Notes under the pieces: model-generated
The model's database searches: none
What the model was told of the DNA's origin: nothing
Seen by the model: the letters and a program-made list of their open reading frames with translations, nothing else
Position numbers and translations under genes: made by a program
Source of the DNA: Weeksellaceae bacterium
Lineage (GTDB): Bacteria > Bacteroidota > Bacteroidia > Flavobacteriales > Weeksellaceae
NCBI GenBank assembly: GCA_949788275.1
Contig: OX460916.1
Span: 1,364,001 to 1,428,000 of the forward strand
DNA length: 64,000 bases
Direction: 5' to 3'
In this document: in pieces, positions 62,253 through 64,000 of the stretch
How the letters are laid out: each line of letters begins with the position of its first letter
Numbering within the stretch: the first letter of the stretch is position 1

Positions 62253-62704
62253 ATTGTGAGTTCCTTTCATTTTCGTATTTTTACCGTATAGGATTCAACC
62301 ACGGCAAACGCGGAAACGGAAGACCAATGGTTGTGAGTTCCTTTCATTTTCGTAATTTTACCGTATAGGATTCAACGTTGATGGTAAAAGATGTCCGAGT
62401 ACGTGTGTTGTGAGTTCCTTTCATTTTCGTAATTTTACCGTATAGGATTCAACAGAAGATAAATCTAGTATTCAAACTAGAGTGTTGTGAGTTCCTTTCA
62501 TTTTCGTATTTTTACCGTATAGGATTCAACGAAGAATTAAAAACAAAAGAAATGAACAAAGTTGTGAGTTCCTTTCATTTTCGTATTTTTACCGTATAGG
62601 ATTCAACAATGGGTTGAACAATTCCCATTGACTATTAGTTGTGAGTTCCTTTCATTTTCGTATTTTTACCGTATAGGATTCAACACTAGGTAGTCTCATA
62701 TTAC

Positions 62705-62712
62705 TAGATTAA
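62705..62712. repeat. Left target-site duplication of the IS982 element
   Basis: TAGATTAA lies directly left of the element end ACCCGTTGTG and is repeated at 63692-63699 directly right of the other end. IS982-family elements make duplications of about 3-9 bp, so 8 bp fits. Confidence 0.9.
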
Positions 62713-63691
62713 ACCCGTTGTGCATTTTAAACAATACTCACTTTTAGGTTATTGATATTTCGGTTGAAATATTCTTTGTTAATGAACTGTACAACGGTTA
62801 AAGCAGTTATTTTAGCTAATAATCTGGTTTTGAAGCCTTCAAAAGTTTTGGCATAATTGCGTCTAATCATAAACTGATCACAGAGTTGTGAGAAAAGTGT
62901 TTCAATCCTTTTTCGCTGTTTTTTGAACAAATAAAACTGTGGCTTGTAGTCTTTTTGATTAACTCTTTTCGGAGTTTCGAGTTCTATATTGGCATATTTA
63001 AATAAATCAATCTGAATCTCAGACGACAAGTAGCCTTTGTCTCCAAGCAAGGTACAATCGGATAATTGTTCTCTGATATCTTTTAAATAATGGATGTCGT
63101 GAACGGAAGCAGGACTTAAATCCACACTTTGAAAAACTCCATTTATCGAACAAACTGCATGAAGTTTGTAGCCATAAAAATGCATTTGCTGAGAAGCACA
63201 AAAGCCTCTGTTTGGATAGCAATAGTCGGCATCTTTACAGATTTTTGAAGTATTGCTCCTCGAAAGTTTACAAACTTCTACGGGCATACTGTCAATAATG
63301 AAAAACTTCTCAAACTCATTAAAACTTCGGGCAATTTTCATTCGTAAATCATTTATCTTACTGCCCAATCTACGTTTGCGACGATTATAAACACTACGTT
63401 CTATTTTGCATTTTATCGCTTGGGGAATTTGTCGAAAAAGATGATTTTCGCTGTCAATACCCATAAATTCGGCAGTTAATGCAAGACTTATCAATTCCAA
63501 ATCCTTCAATTTTGGAGGTCGTCTTTGATAGGCCAATAGGTTTTCATTTGATATTTTTCGCAAAACTTCCAAAATTCTTTCGTAATTTGCATTTAAGTTG
63601 TTCATTGTAAATGTTTTATAGCTAATTCAATTTACTGATTTTCAATCAAATGAACAACTTTTATCTTTTTAATTCATAATGCACAACGGGT
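62713..63691. mobile_element. IS982-family insertion sequence inside CRISPR spacer 6
   Basis: The 979-bp element has 14-bp perfect terminal inverted repeats (ACCCGTTGTGCATT at both ends) and a single full-length transposase gene, the size and end sequence usual for IS982. It is flanked by the 8-bp duplication TAGATTAA. Removing the element and one duplication joins 62685-62712 to 63700-63701, making a spacer of exactly 30 bp. Confidence 0.95.
62727..63605 (-). CDS. IS982-family DDE transposase
   Basis: The 292-residue transposase has the IS982 layout: an N-terminal helical part (LKDLELISLALTAEFMGIDS, SVYNRRKRRL) and an RNase H-like DDE domain with Asp in FFIIDSMPVEVCKLSR, Asp in CTLLGDKGYLS and Glu in KKQRKRIETLFSQLCDQF. 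It is uninterrupted, so the element may still move. Similar elements are common in Weeksellaceae such as Riemerella. Confidence 0.95.
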   Translation of the reverse strand: MNNLNANYERILEVLRKISNENLLAYQRRPPKLKDLELISLALTAEFMGIDSENHLFRQIPQAIKCKIERSVYNRRKRRLGSKINDLRMKIARSFNEFEKFFIIDSMPVEVCKLSRSNTSKICKDADYCYPNRGFCASQQMHFYGYKLHAVCSINGVFQSVDLSPASVHDIHYLKDIREQLSDCTLLGDKGYLSSEIQIDLFKYANIELETPKRVNQKDYKPQFYLFKKQRKRIETLFSQLCDQFMIRRNYAKTFEGFKTRLLAKITALTVVQFINKEYFNRNINNLKVSIV

Positions 63692-63699
63692 TAGATTAA
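63692..63699. repeat. Right target-site duplication of the IS982 element
   Basis: TAGATTAA follows the right element end directly and matches 62705-62712. Two further bases (GT) complete the original spacer before the next repeat at 63702. Confidence 0.9.
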
Positions 63700-64000
63700 G
63701 TGTTGTGAGTTCCTTTCATTTTCGTATTTTTACCGTATAGGATTCAACCTCGCTCTTTTAGGTCTTCCACCTCGCTAAGTTGTGAGTTCCTTTCATTTTC
63801 GTATTTTTACCGTATAGGATTCAACTTGTTGAGCAAAAGCCAATATGGTAACAATGTTGTGAGTTCCTTTCATTTTCGTATTTTTACCGTATAGGATTCA
63901 ACACTTTCCCGACGTTGTTCATAAATCTTCACGTTGTGAGTTCCTTTCATTTTCGTATTTTTACCGTATAGGATTCAACAGGATTAAAGACCTATTGCCA

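Larger units (their letters stand above)
62253..64000. CRISPR. CRISPR array, 47-bp repeats and 30-bp spacers, runs off the right edge
   Basis: Ten repeats of 47 bp begin at 62253, 62330, 62407, 62484, 62561, 62638, 63702, 63779, 63856 and 63933. Each starts GTTGTGAGTTCC and ends ATAGGATTCAAC. All complete spacers are exactly 30 bp; the last is cut by the window end. The first repeat has A for G at position 1, and the second and third have A for T at position 26. This repeat and spacer size is typical of type II-C (Cas9) systems in Flavobacteriia. No cas gene is in the window, so the type is inferred. Spacer 6 is split by an IS982 element. Confidence 0.97.

Noticed and set aside
62300-64000. 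Self-targeting spacers against genes in this window
   Set aside because: Reading the spacers against the window by eye gave only chance matches of 9-10 nt; a proper search against phage and plasmid sequences was not possible here.
1-64000. tRNA, rRNA or known riboswitch
   Set aside because: None of the intergenic stretches shows a cloverleaf, rRNA-like sequence or riboswitch consensus that I could recognise.

Overview
The window reads as chromosomal DNA of a low-GC, Gram-negative member of the Bacteroidota, most likely Flavobacteriia and probably near the Weeksellaceae. The evidence is the set of lineage-typical genes and signals: an LpxC/FabZ fusion, PorX, an E1 alpha/beta fusion, TAnnTTTG (-7) promoter boxes with TTTG (-33) boxes, weak Shine-Dalgarno sites, and a CRISPR array with 47-bp repeats and 30-bp spacers of the kind found with type II-C systems. 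The genus cannot be settled from the sequence alone. No tRNA or rRNA gene was recognised.

Layout. 0.5-5.7 kb: a DUF4240 protein, a zinc-peptidase lipoprotein, an AraC regulator, an exported cytosine-deaminase-like amidohydrolase and an ankyrin lipoprotein. 6.4-11.5 kb (minus): lpxD, lpxC/fabZ, lpxA and efp, preceded by an HD phosphohydrolase gene. 11.6-15.2 kb (plus): porX, tsaE, ald and a small anchored protein. 15.5-17.7 kb (minus): a DUF2089 regulator, a membrane protein and a serine hydrolase. 17.8-26 kb: lipocalin, TonB-dependent receptor, two YceI proteins, DODA-type dioxygenase, Dabb protein, DEAD-box helicase and a beta-propeller protein. 26-29.4 kb: a tandemly duplicated pair of secreted-protein genes. 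30.07-31.45 kb: an IS110-family element. 33.2-45.8 kb (minus): a complete phenylacetyl-CoA catabolic operon (paaK, tetR, paaEABCD, paaG, paaH, paaI, paaJ, paaY, paaZ, and an extra hydratase). 45.9-52 kb (minus): a second operon with porin, MHS-type transporter and 2-oxoacid dehydrogenase E2 and E1. 52.6-58.9 kb (minus): an RND efflux operon with its GbsR/MarR regulator. 59-62 kb: an orphan PaaE-like reductase, mgsA, a DUF4303-like protein and a secreted protein. 62.25 kb to the right edge: the CRISPR array, interrupted by an IS982-family element.

How the genes work together. The two operons at 33-52 kb look like one regulon. Each promoter carries the same palindrome (AACKAACRTTTGTTAGTT), whose central TTTG is also the -33 box, and each has a 19-nt spacing to its -7 box. 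The TetR protein encoded inside the paa operon is the obvious candidate repressor. Porin and symporter would import an aromatic or related acid, the 2-oxoacid dehydrogenase could make an acyl-CoA such as phenylacetyl-CoA, and the Paa enzymes would take it to acetyl-CoA and succinyl-CoA.

Most notable. (1) The non-coding end of the IS110 element folds by eye into a two-loop RNA upstream of the recombinase gene. One loop carries 8 nt of the interrupted target around a CT core. The other carries guides matching both ends of the element. This is the layout of an IS110 bridge RNA. (2) The element has inserted into one copy of a dispersed intergenic repeat. I find seven copies, with conserved flanks and a central hairpin whose stem covaries between copies. 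(3) An IS982-family element sits inside a CRISPR spacer with an 8-bp target duplication, and removing it restores a 30-bp spacer exactly. (4) The CRISPR repeat itself resembles a Bacteroidota promoter.
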